DNA of 64,000 bases from Blumeriella jaapii (Eukaryota; Ascomycota; Leotiomycetes; Helotiales; Drepanopezizaceae): the NCBI GenBank assembly GCA_009599575.1, contig VWND01000004.1, forward strand, positions 1,418,001 through 1,482,000, in the 5' to 3' direction. Below the pieces are notes generated by a model. The model searched no databases, was not told the DNA's origin, and saw nothing but the letters and a program-made list of their open reading frames with translations. Shown one piece after another: positions 25,601 to 37,076 of the stretch. The position numbers and the translations under genes were made by a program. Within the stretch, counting starts at the first letter, position 1. Each line of letters starts with the position of its first letter.

Positions 25601-25720
25601 AGCAGGATAAACAAAATGATTTATACGATAAGCGAAACGCTATTTTTTTACAAAAGCTAATAGCAAAAAAGCCAAAAACGGGTTAGGAAACTGAAAAAGC
25701 TTAAAATTAAAAATTTCGCT
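22673..25720 (+). pseudogene. Unrecognised degraded coding region upstream of the F1 3' LTR
   Basis: About 3 kb of plus-strand sequence with protein-like composition and RIP-type stops, in at least three successive frames: 22673-22860, then 22861-23640 (frame with AVCKLIDDAMQSLKKI near 23041), then 23860-24400 (with YYAAYCDLITKRIDVINFAD near 24150) and 24481-25720 (with NCCFVAYLNVPIALDFADSD near 24700). No RT, RNase H, integrase, zinc knuckle or transposase motif was found. It could be an extra 3' ORF of Gyp-F, a captured gene, or part of another element. I do not recognise the family. Confidence 0.5.
22789..22816 (+). repeat. A28 homopolymer
   Basis: A run of 28 A inside the unrecognised coding region, following a Lys-rich reading frame. 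It is probably RIP of purine-rich codons plus slippage rather than a poly(A) tail, since protein-like sequence continues on both sides. Confidence 0.7.
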
Positions 25721-25832
25721 TTTGAATTAATTGGTTTTTAAATCATATAAAACAAATCAAATTATATTTATTAAAATTATGTTTTTTTTTGGTCGTAATT
25801 AAAAACGATTACGTATATTATTTAAAACAGAA

Positions 25833-26097
25833 TATAAAACGGTGATATTTTATATTAATAAAATTTAATAGTTTTAGCTATAATCAAAGCATAAACCTTT
25901 TCGAAACCTTTTGCTATTGATTACTTTCAACAGGTATAAAAGCAAAGCACTTTTTTAAATAATATTATAAGCACGCAGCCCAATTCATTTTTTTTTTCTT
26001 TTTTTTTCCTTTTTTTAATCTTTTCTAGGAATTCCCTAGATTATTTTACCCACCGATCTATTATTTATTTAATTTTTATTTGCCAGATTATTGTATA
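25833..26097 (+). repeat. F1 3' LTR (265 bp)
   Basis: Starts tataaaacggtgat and ends attgtata (TGTAAAAC ... TACA before RIP). Similar to 60975-61241 over its length, strongly so through the first 225 bp, more weakly in the last 40. It includes a TATA box (tataaaag at 25935-25942) and the conserved stretch ataagcacgcag downstream, a probable transcription start area. Confidence 0.75.
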
Positions 26098-26119
26098 CGC
26101 TTTTAAGCTAATTTTCAGA

Positions 26120-27710
26120 AAAGAAATAGTTAAAATGTTTTTAATTTTTTTATACAAGATCGACAGAATATTAAACGATCTTACGTATAATATTTCTTTT
26201 AAGATTCAATCTTATAGTTTTTTCGAACGTTTCAGAATTAATAAAATATCGATTTCGATCTTTTTAACCAGCTTAGCAAAACTAATTTCGAATAAATTTT
26301 TTTTCGAATTTTTTTTTCCGGAATATAAAAATTTCGAATACGTGTTTTTTAAAGCCGCCAGTAACGAGTAATTTTTTACCGGCCTTACGATTATAAAATC
26401 GAGCTTATTGTAAATTAAAAAAAGCTAAAATACACTTTTTTGTATAAGATATCGATTTTAAAATTCGAAATTATTAAAACTTATTTGCAAAATAATTTTA
26501 ACAAAAGCTTTATCGAACTTTTTATTGCTTTTTTCGCTGCTTTAATACTTTTCGCCAAAAAACCCGACGGTTTATTACGTTTCTGTATCGATTATCGAGT
26601 TCTTAATAATATTATTCGTAAGGATCGCTATCCTTTTTTTTTTATCGATAAAAATTTTGCTCGTTTTTCGAAAATACGAATTTTTACGAAGCTCGATATT
26701 CGTTAAACTTTTTACAAAATTCGAATAAATCCCGCTAATAAAAAATTAACGACGTTTCGTACGCGTTACGGCGTTTATAAATGCAAAATACTATTTTTTA
26801 GCTTTATTAATAAACCCGCAATTTATTAACGCTATATAAACGACGTTTTTTTCGATTATTTAAACGATTTTTGCATTATATATCTGAATAATATTTTTAT
26901 TTATTTATCCGACCTTTTAAAATACGTTATATACGTTCGCAAAATGTTTCAAAAGCTCGCTGACGCTGAATTACAGACCGATATTCGAAAGTTTAAATTT
27001 AACGTTATTCGGACCCGTTACCTAAGCTTTATTATTTTTACTAAAAGCTTAGAAATAAACCCAAAGAAAATCTCCGTGGTCGCTTACTAAAAATCTTTTA
27101 TTATTATAAAAAGTGTATAAAGCTTTTTTGGTTTTTATAACTTTTACCGACGTTTTATTCGAAATTACGATATAATTGCAAAATTTTTGGTTTATTTAAC
27201 TAAAGCTAATGTTTTTTACAATTTTATTTTTAAATATTAAAAAAGTTTCGACCTTTTTATACTAGCTTTTATTATTATATTAATTTTATAATATTACAGG
27301 CAAAACTTTTTTTGTATATTAGAAACTAACGCTTCCGACGGCGTAGTAGCTTTTGTGCTTTCGCAATTTTATAACGACGATTAGCTTCCAGTCGCTTATT
27401 TCAGTAAAACTATAGCTTTCGCAAAATTGAATTACGTCGTATACGATAAAAAAATGTTCGCAATTATAAGATTTCTAAGCAATTTTCGTATTAAACTAAT
27501 TAGTTTAATTTAATAAATTAAAATAATTATTAATTACAAAGCTTTGAAATACTTTATGATTTAAACTTTTAAACGTTCGATAGGCACGCTGGGCCGAGTT
27601 TCTCGCCGATTACAATTTTCTTATTACGTATAAACCAGGTAAATATAATTCTTTGGCTGACGCATTAATACGTCGTACAAGCGAATTCGACCGCTAAAAC
27701 TCTTTTAAAC
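26120..27710 (+). pseudogene. D1 reverse transcriptase and RNase H, degraded
   Basis: The leader (26135-26371) resembles the protease-RT spacer. RT (26440-26706) has ILFAKKPDGLLRFCIDYRVL and RIFTKLDIR. At 26881 the catalytic site reads YLNNIFIY, with both Asp changed to Asn. The connection FYNFYRRFIRNY is near 27130-27170. RNase H has ETNASDGVVAFVLSQ near 27320 and YVVYDKKMFAII near 27430. Few stops in RT, more later. Confidence 0.9.
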
Positions 27711-27721
27711 GCATTCAGCGC

Positions 27722-29430
27722 TTGCAAACTTTTTTCCGAGCAAATCAGATTAATTACCGCTTTTTAATTAAAGAATTTCGATTTTCCACGGCCTTCGAAA
27801 CAGCTGTTTTTATCGTTGAAATAGCTAATTTTTCTTTCGCACTTCGTATCGTTGATCAAATTCTCCACGCTAATCGCATAGCTAGCAGCCTAATAGCTCT
27901 CCGAAAGAAAGCTGTACGAAACGCTATAAAAAGGAACGATAATAACAATATTTCGTATATATTTAAACGCGACTTGCTGTTATATTACGGTCGCTTAATA
28001 ATACTAAACGTCGATTATTTTCGTTTGGCCTTTGTACGAAAAATGCACGACCAAATTTCTACCGTTTATTCTAACGTTCGCAAAACTACGTAATTGCTTT
28101 CGGACTAATACTATTGGCGAAGTATAACAGCTTTTGTAAAATAATACTGTCGCAATTACTACGCTTATCGAAAGAGTTTTATTTCAAAAAATAAGCGCCC
28201 CGGTCTTTTTTAGCCTCTTTTTGTTTTTGATCATTTTTGAAAATACGTCATAATAAACTTTTGCAATTTTAACAAAAATAAACACGGTTACGATAACGTG
28301 TTCGTAATAATAAATCGCTTTTCCAAGTAAGCTATTTCGATCTTTTGCTATAAAAATATCGACGCTCGAAGTTTCGCCAAATTATATATATTTTATATAT
28401 ACAGGTATTTTGGCCTTTAAAAAGTATTATTAGCGATCGTGGCCTTTAGTATTAATTTACTTTTTGGTCTGAATTAAATAAAATACTCGATACGCAACTA
28501 AAGCTTTCGACAGCCGTTTATTTCGAAACCGATGGTTAGACCGAAATTTATAACTAATATTTGCAAAAACGCTTTCGATCTTTCGTAAACTTTTATTAAA
28601 ACGATTAAAACGAATTTCTTTTAATAATAAATTTCGCCTAAATAGTTTTTTTTTACGAGAGTTTAGATGGCTTTTTATTTTTTAAAATTGTATACGATTA
28701 TATTTTTTATATCAATTGAAATTAAAAGCTCGATACTTTTCTTTTTTTTAATTTCTTATACAAATTAAACGCAAACGAAGCTCGTGCGTACGCTCGCCGC
28801 TATTACGACGCTTAGAATTTCGTCAAATCGCATTTCTAATAAACCTACGACAAAATAATAAAAAATGCGAATAGATTTCGCCGCGCGATCGATTTTAACG
28901 TTAGCGATTACGTATGGTTCGATATGCGTTTATTTTCGATTTTCCGGCCCTTCCGCAAGCTCGACAATTTTATAAACGGCCTTTTTAAAATTATAGCCAA
29001 AATTTTCGATAACGCTTTTAAGCTAGACCTTTTTAATATTATAAACGTATACCCAGTTTTTTACGCTAATCGACTGCGTAAAGCAATTAACGACGCGCTT
29101 TCAGATCAGATTAATTTAGCCTTTGAATTTATTAATATAATTAATAAGTTTAAATACGAAATCGAAAAATTAATCGCCTGTCGAATGCAGCGGAAAATCT
29201 TTTAATACAAAGCTTTTTAAATAGGTTTAAATAAAAATCTTACGTAATACTCCGCGTTTAACTTTATATACGCTTTTTTAAAAATGCGCGACTTTTATTT
29301 GGCGTATAAAAAGCTTTCCGGTCTTTTTGCAAAACTTATAAATTGGCTGAAAGCGTATTCCGAAGGTTTGAATTCGTACGATTATTTAAATAACGACGTA
29401 CCAATAAATAAAAGCTCGAGAACGCGCTTT
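27722..29430 (+). pseudogene. D1 integrase and chromodomain, degraded
   Basis: The 123-residue open piece 27722-28093 ends in the integrase zinc-binding region (YFRLAFVRKMHDQIS). The core is degraded, with the ETDG motif at about 28527-28540 (YFETDG, the position where D2 was hit by D1 itself). The C-terminal part 28924-29205 has YPVFYANRLRKAIND. The chromodomain starts near 29140 (YEIEKLIACRMQRK) and ends with MRDFYLAYKKLSG near 29285-29325. Confidence 0.88.
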
Positions 29431-29434
29431 TTTC

Positions 29435-29448
29435 GGACGGAAGGGTAG
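29435..29448 (+). other. D1 polypurine tract
   Basis: ggacggaagggtag directly before the 3' LTR. The D2 equivalent (50347-50360) reads ggacggaaaaataa, the same tract after G-to-A changes. Confidence 0.75.
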
Positions 29449-29713
29449 TAAAACGACTCACTTTTTTTGCTTTTCGTATTATCCTAGCAACTACGTGTAG
29501 CTGCAAGCTCCCTGGTCTTTTGGTGGGTCTTTCCATTAATTATGAAAATTATTTATATATATAAAGCTTTTTCCTTTAGCAACTTCTGCCTTTTACAATT
29601 GTTAATTCTAAGTGAATATCTTGTTACAGAACCAAAGGCTCGTTTTTCATACCATATGAACACGGCGACCAGTTGACTGATCTCCCAGCCCTCCGACTGA
29701 TTAAATCGTTACA
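29449..29713 (+). repeat. D1 3' LTR (265 bp)
   Basis: Matches the D2 LTR 50361-50625. The ends form an inverted repeat, TGTAACGA... to ...TCGTTACA, with RIP at the inner end. The outer 110 bp is nearly unmutated. A TATA-like run lies at about 29549-29560. Confidence 0.9.
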
Positions 29714-30362
29714 AAACCGACGGTTAAATCGAGATTTATAATTAATATTTGCAAAAACGCTTTCGATTTTTCGTGAATTTTTATTAAAACGATTAGAACG
29801 AATTTTTTTAATAATAGATTTCGCTTAAATAGTTTTTTTTTACGAAAGTTTAAATAGCTTTTTATTTTTTAAAATTGTATACAATTATATTTCTTATATT
29901 AATTGAAATCAAAAATTCGATATTTTCTTTTTTTTTAACTTTTTATATAAACTAAACGCAAACGGAGCTCGTGTATACGTTCGCCGCTATTACGACGCCT
30001 AACATTTCGTCAAATCGCATTTTTAATAAGCCTACGATAAAATAAAAAACAATGCGAATAAAATTCGCCGCGCGATCGATTTTAACGTTAGCGATTACGT
30101 ATAATTCGATATGCGTTTATTTCCGATCTTTCGGCCTTTTCGCAAGCTCGACAATTTTATAAACGGCTTTTTTAAAATTATAGCCAAAATTTTCGATAAC
30201 GCTTTTTAGCTAAGCCTTTTTAATATTATAAACGTATATTTAGTTTTTTACGCTAGTCGATTGCGTAAAACAGTTAACGACGCGTTTTTAAATCAGATTA
30301 ATTCAGCTTTTAAATTTATTAATATAATTAATAAATTTAAATACGAAATCGAAAAATTAATC
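29714..30362 (+). pseudogene. D2 integrase C-terminal region, degraded
   Basis: Begins inside the ETDGQTE motif (reading TDG, then a stop for Gln) where D1 inserted. It parallels D1 28530-29190 base for base apart from transitions, and ends at the chromodomain start, where A3 inserted. Confidence 0.88.
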
Positions 30363-30367
30363 GCTTA

Positions 30368-30674
30368 TTGTCAGGAATCAATATCACGTGTATAAGTCAG
30401 GTGATCCGCCAAGACCCTCTGCCTCCTACCAACCCTCGAATAATACTTTCTGCGGATAGGCCGTGGGGGCCGGATAATACTATAAGGGTTGGAAATAATA
30501 TTTAGGTAAAATATTTTATAGGAGTGATTGCTAAGAAACCAGTTATTAAAATTATATTAAAAAAGATTGAAAAAAGGTCGGAATAAGAGCTGGAAAAGCA
30601 TATTAAATAAAATTCGCCTGGTTTCCTGGGAAATACTTTTTTCGAAGGCTCCACCCCTTTTTTTGTATTTATAT
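30368..30674 (+). repeat. A3 5' LTR, left part
   Basis: Starts tgtcaggaatcaatatcacg and contains a CACGTG at 30384-30389. Mostly unmutated near its outer end, in contrast to the same bases at 49674-49980 in the 3' LTR, which are heavily altered. It ends at the E insertion, within a TATA-like stretch. Confidence 0.93.
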
Positions 30675-30696
30675 TATTACGATCCTGGCTAGTGGT

Positions 30697-30741
30697 GGTT
30701 GCCAGTGGTATGGTTGCCAGTGGTATGATTGCCGGTGGTGT
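30697..30741. repeat. 15-bp tandem repeat (3 units) in the E LTR
   Basis: Units 30697-30711 and 30712-30726 are identical (ggttgccagtggtat); the third, 30727-30741, is diverged. The 3' LTR keeps the same three units at 36842-36886, with RIP changes. Confidence 0.88.
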
Positions 30742-30791
30742 TGGAATAAGGTTTGGGCACGGACCACCTCGGCCACTAGGCCTCGCGCTAA

Positions 30792-30828
30792 GTCACGTGA
30801 CTTATAAGCGCAATCTATTGTATATAAA
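30792..30828 (+). promoter_or_regulatory. E LTR promoter elements: CACGTG palindrome and TATA box
   Basis: The 10-bp palindrome gtcacgtgac (30792-30801) lies 20 bp upstream of tatataaa (30821-30828). In the 3' LTR the palindrome is altered (cacgta) and the TATA box kept. Assignment as promoter is by pattern and position in the LTR. Confidence 0.55.
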
Positions 30829-31127
30829 ATTCGCGATTCCGAGCATTTTAGCTCGATGTTTTTTTTTTAATTTATATGCGTACTTTTTGATTTATATTAC
30901 TTTTTTGATTATTTTTAAGCTAGCTGTGATATAAAAAAAGATCAAACAATTTCCGCTGAAAAACTTTGTATTTACGGTTAAAAATTCGATTTGCTTTTGC
31001 AATTCGAACTTTTTTCAGGCCGTCCGTACCGACGTTTATTTATCGGTGTTTTAATCAGAACTTTTTTTTATTAATTTTATTTTCAGAAAAAGCTGAAGTT
31101 TTTTTTTTTTATTAATCCGATCTGCTT

Positions 31128-32620
31128 TTGCAATTCGAATCGCTTTTTTTCAATATATTTTATGCTTTTTTTATAAATCGACGCGGCATCCGAAAACGAA
31201 CGCAATTCGTACGATTCGGCTTCGAATCAGCATTTCCATTTTTTGCTTCCGCTTTTGGCGCTTCCGAATTTCCATTCGTTCCAAGCTTTTTCGACGATTC
31301 TGGCAGCGAGTTTTTATTCCACGACTTTTTTACTGAACTATAGTTATTTGCAGCCGATTTATCTGTTAAATTTCTTCGCTTTACGATCGAACTTAAAATC
31401 GAATTGTATAACGCTAATATTCTAATACTTTTAAACCGACGAATGCTTCCACGACTGCCTAATATATCTGCTAACGCTAAAGGATTTATTACGGCCCAGC
31501 AGCTTCAAATCGCTTAAATAATCGCTTAAGCTATTGCCGCCGCTCGCTTTTTAGCTTTTTCCGCTAATATCGCTCGCGACGCTTTTTTTTATTCCGAATT
31601 TCGCGCGCTTTTACCGCAAATTTCCAATTAATTTCCGAATATTACTTTTCCGTTTTCGACCCAGCTATTTTTCGAATCGAATTATTTAAAATTAAATATT
31701 TTCGCTACGCTTTTAGCGATTATTAAAAAAAATTAAATATAACGTATAAAAAATAAATATAAAGCTGTTTATTAAAAAGTATTTAAAAATTTTTATATAA
31801 AATATAAACCAAGCCAAAGCATATTTTAAATGTATTATTAAAAAAGCAAAAACTATTATTTTAAAACATTTAAACCCCGAGTTTTATAATTAAGCCTAAT
31901 CGGCCCGAAACGTTTTTCGTATTTTTAATTAGCGCTTTTTTAATTATAACCGCGTTTAATTTATTAAATTGCAATATAACAAGCTTTATATAAATAACGG
32001 TCAGATTTATAATAATTTTCGTTTTTTATTTATTCGCTATGCAATTATTAGCAAAATTGCTAAAAACCGTTGGTTTAAAAATATATGCGAAAAAATTAAT
32101 TTTATTTTTAAATACGATTTTCGAATAAAAAAATACAAAATAAATAATAATTATATTGTTTTAAACGAATTTTTGGCCGTTGCGAATAAAAAGTCACGTA
32201 ATATTCGAGCTAAAAAAAATAGCTTTTGCCTGTCGTATAAACTATTTTTTTTTATTATAACTTTTGCTAATTAAAATTCTAGGCGTACTTTCGGTATTTT
32301 TAAAATTTTATAACGTTTTATTTTTCTAGCTTTTTTTATTCGCATAGCTTTTTTTTTTTTTTTTCGGCAAAAATTTTTATAAACGTATAGTTGCTATTTC
32401 TGTTATTTCCGGTTTTTTCCGTTTGGCTGCGCGTTTTTTTTAACGCTTATTATAACTGCGGCAAGCCCGCCTATTTCGTAAACGTTTGCTTCGACGCTAA
32501 GCTTAATCGCAAAATCGCCGAAATAGTTATCGACGAAAAGCAAAACGATTTATTAAAAAAACTTTTAAATCGTAGCAAAAACTTTTATTATAGTAAAAGA
32601 TTCGATTTGTAAAAGGATTT
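31128..32620 (+). pseudogene. E gag with zinc knuckle, degraded
   Basis: N-terminal acidic and low-complexity part (31128-31343), a Gln/Ala-rich middle, then a capsid segment (31969-32274, with RYAIISKIAKNRWF). A CCHC knuckle near 32440-32490 reads YYNCGKPAYFVNVC, with first Cys and His changed to Tyr. Frames shift between the pieces. Confidence 0.78.
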
Positions 32621-32689
32621 AAAATTTAACCAGCGTTTTTTAATAAAAAAACGATAGTTTTTAGTTTTTATAAAATTAATATATAATAA

Positions 32690-35000
32690 ATTATATATTA
32701 AAACATTTGTATATATCGATAGCGAAGCTAATATTTTCGATGCGATTAAAACTTTTTTAACGTATTAATTTTTTTAACGTTTCGAAATAAATTTCATTCG
32801 GCTGCATAAGCTTATTATATCCACCGGCTATAATAGCGAGCCGGGAGAGCTTATTTTTTTTGCTATTTTTTTTTTTTTACAATTAACCGACGTCGTATAA
32901 ATTTTTCTTTTTTGATTACAAACCTGGGTTTTACCGACGTTTTTATTAATCGCAAATTTTTATAATACTACGATTTGAAATAAGCGTATAGCCAAAAAAA
33001 AAACAAAATAAAATAGCCGCCCGATATGTCCGTTATTTTTTATTTCAACGAGCAATTATTCGTCGATTTTAATCAGCGAAAAAAATTTAAAATATTTAAT
33101 CGCATATATTAAAAAAATACAAATAAACGAAACAGCGTAATAAAAACCTTATATATTTTTGTCAATATTTTTATAACGATTAAAAAAATTTATTTAAGTT
33201 TTGAAATTGGTAAACCTTTTATATTTATGCGAAATCTCAAAAGCAATTTATACAAAATGGAAAAGTTTTTTATTAGCAGTTCTGAACCGACCAAGCCGGT
33301 TTTTCTAATCGTGTTAATTACTTTTTTTACTTTCAATTACAATATTAGTTGTATTTCCGCTTTTGTATTCAGCGTTTTATAAATACGTTACGAAAAGCAA
33401 ATACGAGCCGTAAAAAAAAAAAAGTTATTATTATTTAGCGATTGCACGTTTATTGATTTTATATATAATATAAACAAAAAACGTTTTCGTCGTACGAAAG
33501 TCGCCGAATCTGAAAAAATCATATAGTTCGCGGCAGTAAAAAGCATTTCCGTTTCCGACGTTTTATAAACCAAATATAATAATAACGTAATTTTTGTAAA
33601 AAAGCTTTTTCCAGTTTAATATTCGGAATTCGAAAAACTGTTTTATAAGCAAAAAGGCGATAAATTCGCTTTCCGCCGCTTCGATATAAATTATAAAATA
33701 TATTTTGCTACGAAAAATACGCTTTTTATAAAACTACTTAAACGCTTTACGAATAAACAATTTATAAAAATCAAAAGTTATATTTTCGACAATTTGTATA
33801 AAAGCTTTATTAAATTTTTTAATACTTTTTTCGCCGCTTCGATTTTATTTATTAAAAAATTAAACGGTTTTATACGCTTATATATCGATTATCGCAAACT
33901 TAACGATTTTACGAAAAAAGATTTTTACTTTTTGCTTTTAATTAACGAAATGCTAGCGCGAATTATTAAAGCTAAAATATTTACGAAAATTAATATTTAA
34001 TAAATATTTGATCGAATCCGGATATCCGAAAAATCTGAAAAACTAATTAGTTTTCGCATTCGATACGATATATATAAATATAAAGTTTTTCCGTTCGGTT
34101 TTATTAATAAGCCCGTTATATTTCAACGTTTTATTAATAATATTTTTATAAAATATTTAAATGATTTTTGCTCGGCGTATTTTAACGATATTTTTATTTA
34201 TTCCGCGAATAATTTAAAATATAAAATTTACGTTAAAAAAATTTTGTCGATTTTAAAAAAACACGGCTTAAAAGCTGATATTAAAAAATGCGAATTTAAT
34301 ATTACAAAAACTAAATTTCTAAATTTCGTTATTAGCATTTAAAAAATTAAAATAAATCCGAAAAAAATCGCTATTATTAAAAATTGGCAATATACAGCGA
34401 ATATGCGAAGCGTGCAAAACTTTTTAGGTTTTTGCAATTTTTATAAACGTTTTATAGCCGGTTACAGCCGTATTTGCCGCTTTTTTACTGCTTTCATAAA
34501 TAAAAACGTTTTTTTCGTATTCGAAAAAAAGCAGAAAAACGTATAAAAAGCATTACGCAAAGCCTTGCTAAATGCTTCCATTTTATGCTATTACGACTTT
34601 TATAAGCAAACGCGCTTAAAAACCGACTTTTTTAATAAAATAATAATTAGCGTAATATCGCAATTGCAAAAAAATAATTTTTATTATCCGGTCGTTTTTT
34701 TTTTCAAAATCATAATCGACGCCGAATTTAATTATTCGATTTACGATAAAAAGCTTTTCGCTATTTTTCGCTTTTTTAAAAATTATAAACCGAAGCTGTT
34801 AAACGCTTAAAAAAACGTATATATATATACCGATCATCGCGCTTTAAAATATTTTATAATAACCAAAAATCTTTCGATCCGATAAGTTCGATAAATCGAG
34901 TTTTTCGCCGATTTTTATTTTATAATTATATACCGGTCGGAAATTATTAATACGTTCGCTAATATTCTTTTTCGCAAAAATCAAAATATTTTTTTATTAA
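32690..35000 (+). pseudogene. E protease, reverse transcriptase and RNase H, degraded
   Basis: Protease-like start near 32700 with VYIDSEANIF. RT fragment 33794-34000 has ILFIKKLNGFIRLYIDYRKL and KIFTKINI. The catalytic site near 34176 reads YFNDIFIY (one Asp to Asn). The connection motif FCNFYKRFIAGY is near 34430. RNase H (34565-34810) has YDKKLFAIFRFFKNY. It ends with a linker to about 35270. Confidence 0.85.
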
Positions 35001-35289
35001 AAGCGCGATAACGAACAATTCGAAAGCAGCAAATATTTTTAAACAATAAATTAAATCTTTAAATTTTAAAAAAAATGGCTGCTAAAAACATAACCACGCT
35101 GGCGCTTATGAAAATAGCGTTCGATAAGCGCGACAACGACAGCATTTTCTTCGAAAAAAACAGCGAAAACGAAAAGAATAAAATGCTTATAAAAAAACTC
35201 GCAAATTTAATTTCCGTAATCGTATATAATATATATAATTATATAATTATAAACGATTTATTATAAACTAATAAAAACTTTTCTTTTTT

Positions 35290-36780
35290 TAAAGCGCAAC
35301 GAACGTAAACTCGCAATTACAGTTTTAATTATTAATTGCGATAAAACAAATTGTTTTTCCAAAGCAAATTAATAATGCTTTTGAAACCTTCCGAATTGCG
35401 AATCTTTCTGATCCGATATATTTACGAATAGCTTTGCGTAGCATACGCTAGGATAAAAAAAATAAAGCTTTTGGTCGATCGCAAATATTATTAAAAAATT
35501 ATAAAAGCAGATATATAATAATACGTTTCGAATTATCGTTGCATACGAATAAAAATTAAACGCGACAAAACCCCGGGCTTTTTAAAGCTTTTGCTTATAT
35601 TTAACAGATTTTATTAATATTTAACGATAGATTTTACGAAATTTTTATTAAACGAAAATAATTACGATTTCGCTTTCGTAATAATAGATCGCTTGTTTAA
35701 AAAGCTTTTATTAATTTTTTATTATAAAATTATTATAGCGAAAAAACTGGCAGCTTTGTTTTTGGTTTATTAAATGCGCTATTTCGGCATGCCGGATTTA
35801 ATTATTTCGGATCGAAAAGCTTAGTTTATTTCGGTTTTTTAACAAAAACTCTGCCGTATATTAAAAACCAAAATTAAATTAATTATTGCGTATAATTTTA
35901 ATATCGATAAGCAAACCGAAATGATAAATTAATATATTAAGCAACGCTTCCGCTTTTTTTGCTTTTATTATCAAAACAATTCAAAACGCTTTTTATTTTT
36001 AATAAATATTGTATAATTAATTTTGCCGCACGAGTTTTTCGGCAACGTTTTTTTTTTTAAGTTTTAAATAAATACGAAATTCGCATATTTTAAAATATAA
36101 ATAATCCCCGTTCTTTTCGTTCGGCCATCGAAAAACTTAACCGCGACGAAGTTTTGCATTTGGCTTTCCGAGCTAAAAAAGTTGTAAAATACGCATAATC
36201 GTTTATTACGCAATAATAAGCTAAAATAAAGCGTTTCGCTAATTTGCATAAACGATCGGTAAATTGAAATATAAGCGACGAAATATTAGTAAATACTAAA
36301 AATTAAAAATTCGACCGATTTTTCCGAAAGCTTTTAAACAAATAATACGGCCTAATCAAAATCGTCGATAAAATAAAAAAAAATTAAAAGCTTGATTTTT
36401 TCGCAAATTAATTAATTTACTTAATTTTCTATTTATATTCGCTCCGAAAGCATATTAGCAATTTTTTATCTGGCCAACGCCGCTCCGAACCAATTTTTAT
36501 TTAATTATTTTCCGAGCAAACGAAATAAAAAATCGAAAAAATAATAAATTCGAAGTTATATAAAAAAGTATTGCAATACCAAATTAATTAAAAAAGCGCT
36601 GATAAAAATCTCGAATAATATTTTTATTTTAACGTTATAACGGCCTTTTATATTTTTTAAATTTTTCACCGATTATATCTTATCGCCAAAAGCTTTTTAC
36701 GAACGCTTTTCGCATAAATGCAAGCTTATAACAAAAGCAGAAAAGATTATATTAAATTAAAAAACGATAAACTTATGATT
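35290..36780 (+). pseudogene. E integrase, degraded
   Basis: Strongly altered integrase. The DFTKFF-like core start is near 35625 and NCQTE/NRND-type remnants near 35900, followed by a Phe/Leu-rich C-terminal part. The catalytic triad cannot be read with certainty. Assigned by position between RNase H and the polypurine tract (about 36804-36819), together with weak motif remains. Confidence 0.6.
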
Positions 36781-36819
36781 ATAACTGCGAGAACGCAGTT
36801 TTTCGAAGGAAAAAGATAG

Positions 36820-37076
36820 TATTACGATTCTGGCTAATAATGGTTGCCAGTGATATGATTGCTAATAGTATAATTGCCGGTAGTATTGAAATAAGATTTG
36901 GATACGAACCACCTCGGCCACTAGGCCTCGCGCTAAATCACGTAACTCATAAGCGCAACCCACTGTATATAAAATTCGCGACTCCGAGCATTCTAGCTCG
37001 GTGTTTTTCTTTCAATTTACATGCGTACCTTTTGGTCCATATCACCCTTCTGATCACCCTCAAGCTAGCTGTGACA
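36820..37076 (+). repeat. E 3' LTR (257 bp)
   Basis: Same length as the 5' LTR. Its inner left end is altered, and its outer right 110 bp is unmutated and ends agctagctgtgaca. A TATA box sits near 36978 and a short inverted repeat (cgagcattctagctcg) follows at about 36992-37007. Confidence 0.93.

Larger units (their letters stand above)
22668..26097 (+). mobile_element. F1: 3' part of a Gyp-F element ending in an LTR
   Basis: Defined by the LTR at 25833-26097, which matches the F2 LTR at 60975-61241. Read as a 3' LTR: a purine run precedes it, and the bases on its two sides do not match as a TSD, so a solo LTR is unlikely. D1 pol sequence starts directly after it at 26098. The 3.1 kb to its left is degraded coding sequence of unknown family, assigned to F1 by position only. 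Confidence 0.6.
26098..29713 (+). mobile_element. D1: 3' part of a Gyp-D element, host of F1, inserted in D2
   Basis: Plus-strand pol, from before RT through integrase and chromodomain, then a polypurine tract and 3' LTR. Its right flank, from 29714, is integrase sequence of another Gyp-D copy (compare 28517 onward), so the element inserted into its own family; aaacc is the presumed TSD. The 5' part lies left of the window, beyond F1. Confidence 0.85.
30675..30931 (+). repeat. E 5' LTR (257 bp)
   Basis: Starts tattacgatcctgg (TGTTACG before RIP) and ends gctgtgata. The outer 150 bp is unmutated and the inner 100 bp strongly altered, the reverse of the 3' LTR. Confidence 0.93.
30675..37076 (+). 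mobile_element. Gyp-E element, complete (6402 bp)
   Basis: Two 257-bp LTRs and degraded gag, protease, RT, RNase H and integrase. The target is the 5' LTR of A3. TSDs are tatat (30670-30674) and tatgt (37077-37081), which differ by one G/A transition as expected after RIP. Confidence 0.93.

Noticed and set aside
25833..26097. Solo LTR of Gyp-F in Gyp-D
   Set aside because: Flanks cagaa and cgctt do not match even allowing transitions, so it is better read as the 3' LTR of a longer element. Kept at moderate confidence.
29336..29536. Minus-strand 66-residue frame
   Set aside because: It overlaps the D1 chromodomain end, polypurine tract and LTR in antisense, with no support in D2.
30368..30674. 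Truncated solo LTR of Gyp-A
   Set aside because: The missing 107 bp resumes at 37082 after Gyp-E, and the TSD cttat pairs with 50088-50092.
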